From Candidatus Krumholzibacteriota bacterium (GTDB lineage Bacteria > Krumholzibacteriota > Krumholzibacteriia > Krumholzibacteriales > Krumholzibacteriaceae), in contig DAOVNN010000029.1 of assembly GCA_030630165.1 (NCBI GenBank), positions 1 to 14,318 of the forward strand: DNA of 14,318 nucleotides, read 5' to 3'. Made by a program: the position numbers and the translations under genes. Within the stretch, counting starts at the first letter, position 1. Each line of letters begins with the position of its first letter. Of this stretch, positions 12,792-14,318 are shown piece after piece. The notes under the pieces were generated by a model. That model saw nothing but the letters and a program-made list of their open reading frames with translations. It was not told where the DNA came from and did not search any database.

Positions 12792-14318
12792 TTGAGTGGT
12801 AATATTCTCGTAGTCGACGACGATCCCAACGTAGTCGAGATAATCACTGAATCGCTGAGGAGCAGAGGATACAATACCGAGTATGCTCTGGACGGCGAGT
12901 CGGCGCTGCGTAAGTACGACGAATTTCTCCCCGATCTCGTAGTGCTCGACGTGGTCCTTCCGAGGAAGGATGGATTCGCCGTATGCGACGAGATAAGGAC
13001 ACGCGATGTCAATCACGATATCCCCGTGATCATGATCTCCGCCAATGCCATCCCCGACAACATGCTGGAAGGATTCAAATCCGGGGCGCAGGATTATATA
13101 AAGAAACCGTTTTCCGTCAAGGAGATGATCGCGAAGGTCGACAATTTCCTGTCCCAGGCAAACCGGCGCAGGGATCTCAGGGAGAAGAACGAGTATCTCG
13201 AGGATGAGGTCCAGAAGGGGACGGAGGATCTTCAGAGGGTCAACAGGGAACTGAAAAAGAAGGTCCTGGACCTGCGTTCGATCTTCGATCTGAGCCAGGA
13301 TCTCAACAGGATGCGCGATCCTGAGGAACTCATGAACGTCTTCTTCCTTACGTTAGCCGGACAGCTCGGTATAGGCTCCGTATGTCTTTTCTTCGCGCCG
13401 ACCGAGACGGAGAGTCATCTCTCATACACTGGCGGAAGAGGCATCAGGGACTCGGTCCTCAGGGCCGTGAGGCTCTCGAAGGAAACCGGGATGAGCCACC
13501 TGTTGTTCACGGGCGAGGAAAAACTCGACCTGAGAAGCGATAAGGTGCCTGATGATGCAAAGAGCGAGATCAAGTTTATGCGGGATCTGGGATTCGTCTA
13601 CAGTTATCCCCTGATCGTCAAGTCTTCCTTGATCGGTATAGTGTTTCTCGGAAGCAAGGTAAGCGGTCAGGACTATTCGACAAACGACTGGGAAGTCTTC
13701 AAGTCTATCTGCAGTTCGTTCGCTACCGGTCTCGAAAACGCGAGACTCTATTCGGAGCTGCAGTCCACCTACCTGTCGACGATCAAGGTCCTCGTCTCAA
13801 CGATAGAGGCGAAAGATTCGTATACGAGGGGCCATACTGAGAGGGTGGCTATGTTCGCCAGGCTGATCGCGGAGGAGATGGGGCTGGACAAGAAGGAGCT
13901 GGAGACTATCAGCTTCGGAGCGGCGCTCCACGACATCGGGAAACTGGGCGTATACGAGGACATCCTCAACAAGCCCGGTGAACTGACTGATGGCGAATGG
14001 GAGATCGTGAAGAGCCATCCTGAGGTCGGCGCCAACATCATCAAGAACATGAAATTTCTCGAGGCCGCCTGCGACCTGGTAAGGCACCATCATGAGCGTC
14101 TCGACGGACGAGGGTACCCGGATGGCCTGAAGGGCGATCAGATATCGCGGGGAGCGAGGATCGTCGCTGTTGCGGACAGCTTTGACGCGATGACGAGCGA
14201 CAGGCCCTCCCGCACCGCTTTTGCGTACAAGCACGCACTGGAACAGCTCAAACTTGAGACCGACAAGTTCGACGCCCGCGTCATCAATCATCTGAACAGG
14301 CTGATAGAGAGAGGCATG
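12792..14318 (+). CDS. REC-GAF-HD-GYP response regulator (c-di-GMP phosphodiesterase), 3' end outside window
   Basis: 509 residues visible, no stop before the window ends, though the HD-GYP domain is almost complete. The receiver domain (1-120) has the acidic pocket D9-D11, phospho-acceptor Asp53 (VVLDVVLPRKDG), Ser83 and Lys105 (KKPF). A coiled coil (about 122-160) leads into a GAF domain (about 160-318). The HD-GYP domain (about 325-505) has all signature residues: H348 (HTERV), H380-D381 with K384 (LHDIGKLG), H409, HHHERLDGRGYPDG (432-445) and VAVADSFDAM. This family hydrolyses c-di-GMP to pGpG or GMP using two or three metals. The TTG start is chosen because the translation from it begins MSGNILVVDDDP as receivers do, and GAGGTGA (12779-12785) lies 6 nt upstream. 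Thirteen nt separate it from the STAS gene, with which it shares the GAF-HD-GYP block. A kinase for Asp53 is not encoded in this window. Confidence 0.93.
   Translation, partial: MSGNILVVDDDPNVVEIITESLRSRGYNTEYALDGESALRKYDEFLPDLVVLDVVLPRKDGFAVCDEIRTRDVNHDIPVIMISANAIPDNMLEGFKSGAQDYIKKPFSVKEMIAKVDNFLSQANRRRDLREKNEYLEDEVQKGTEDLQRVNRELKKKVLDLRSIFDLSQDLNRMRDPEELMNVFFLTLAGQLGIGSVCLFFAPTETESHLSYTGGRGIRDSVLRAVRLSKETGMSHLLFTGEEKLDLRSDKVPDDAKSEIKFMRDLGFVYSYPLIVKSSLIGIVFLGSKVSGQDYSTNDWEVFKSICSSFATGLENARLYSELQSTYLSTIKVLVSTIEAKDSYTRGHTERVAMFARLIAEEMGLDKKELETISFGAALHDIGKLGVYEDILNKPGELTDGEWEIVKSHPEVGANIIKNMKFLEAACDLVRHHHERLDGRGYPDGLKGDQISRGARIVAVADSFDAMTSDRPSRTAFAYKHALEQLKLETDKFDARVINHLNRLIERGM

Overview
This window looks like chromosome from a GC-rich, Gram-negative-type bacterium. 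It has Shine-Dalgarno-led genes, frequent TTG/GTG starts, and both sigma70-like and sigma54-like promoters. I cannot name the organism from sequence. The mix of a hydrogenase-maturation gene, sigma54 sites and large c-di-GMP/chemosensory proteins would suit a deltaproteobacterium-like or FCB-group uncultured lineage, but that is a weak guess. I see no tRNA, rRNA, CRISPR array, insertion sequence, integrase or phage gene.

Left half (1-5190, all +): hypE (hydrogenase cofactor maturation), a PHP-family histidinol-phosphatase-like gene, then guaB (IMP dehydrogenase) with its own promoter and a structured leader, a short QueG-like double [4Fe-4S] protein, and an alpha/beta hydrolase translationally coupled to it. 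A conserved-looking protein of unknown function lies convergently on the minus strand (5187-5966) and shares overlapping stop codons with the hydrolase. Its promoter looks sigma54-dependent. A nitrilase-superfamily amidohydrolase (6160-6969) is divergent from it and has an extended -10 promoter.

Right half (7209-14318, all +): a five-gene signalling cluster behind a second sigma54-type promoter. In order it encodes (1) a two-TM membrane protein with a degenerate chemoreceptor hairpin tip and a long acidic tail; (2) a CheA-like protein whose HPt domain lacks the phospho-accepting His and whose ATPase boxes are eroded, but which keeps a CheW-like domain; (3) an 80-residue excisionase-type helix-turn-helix protein; (4) STAS + GAF + an HD-GYP domain that has lost its HD metal ligands; (5) a REC-GAF-HD-GYP response regulator with all key residues, open at the window edge. 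Only the last protein looks catalytically intact. I read the cluster as a non-canonical chemosensory-like array that replaces phosphotransfer with scaffolding and ends in c-di-GMP hydrolysis. This is the best candidate for an undescribed system.

Regulatory structure worth noting: the two sigma54 sites share TGGCATA-N4-TTGC, and the guaB leader carries a 9-bp hairpin exactly between a strong AGGAGG and the TTG start, so that folding restores normal spacing.
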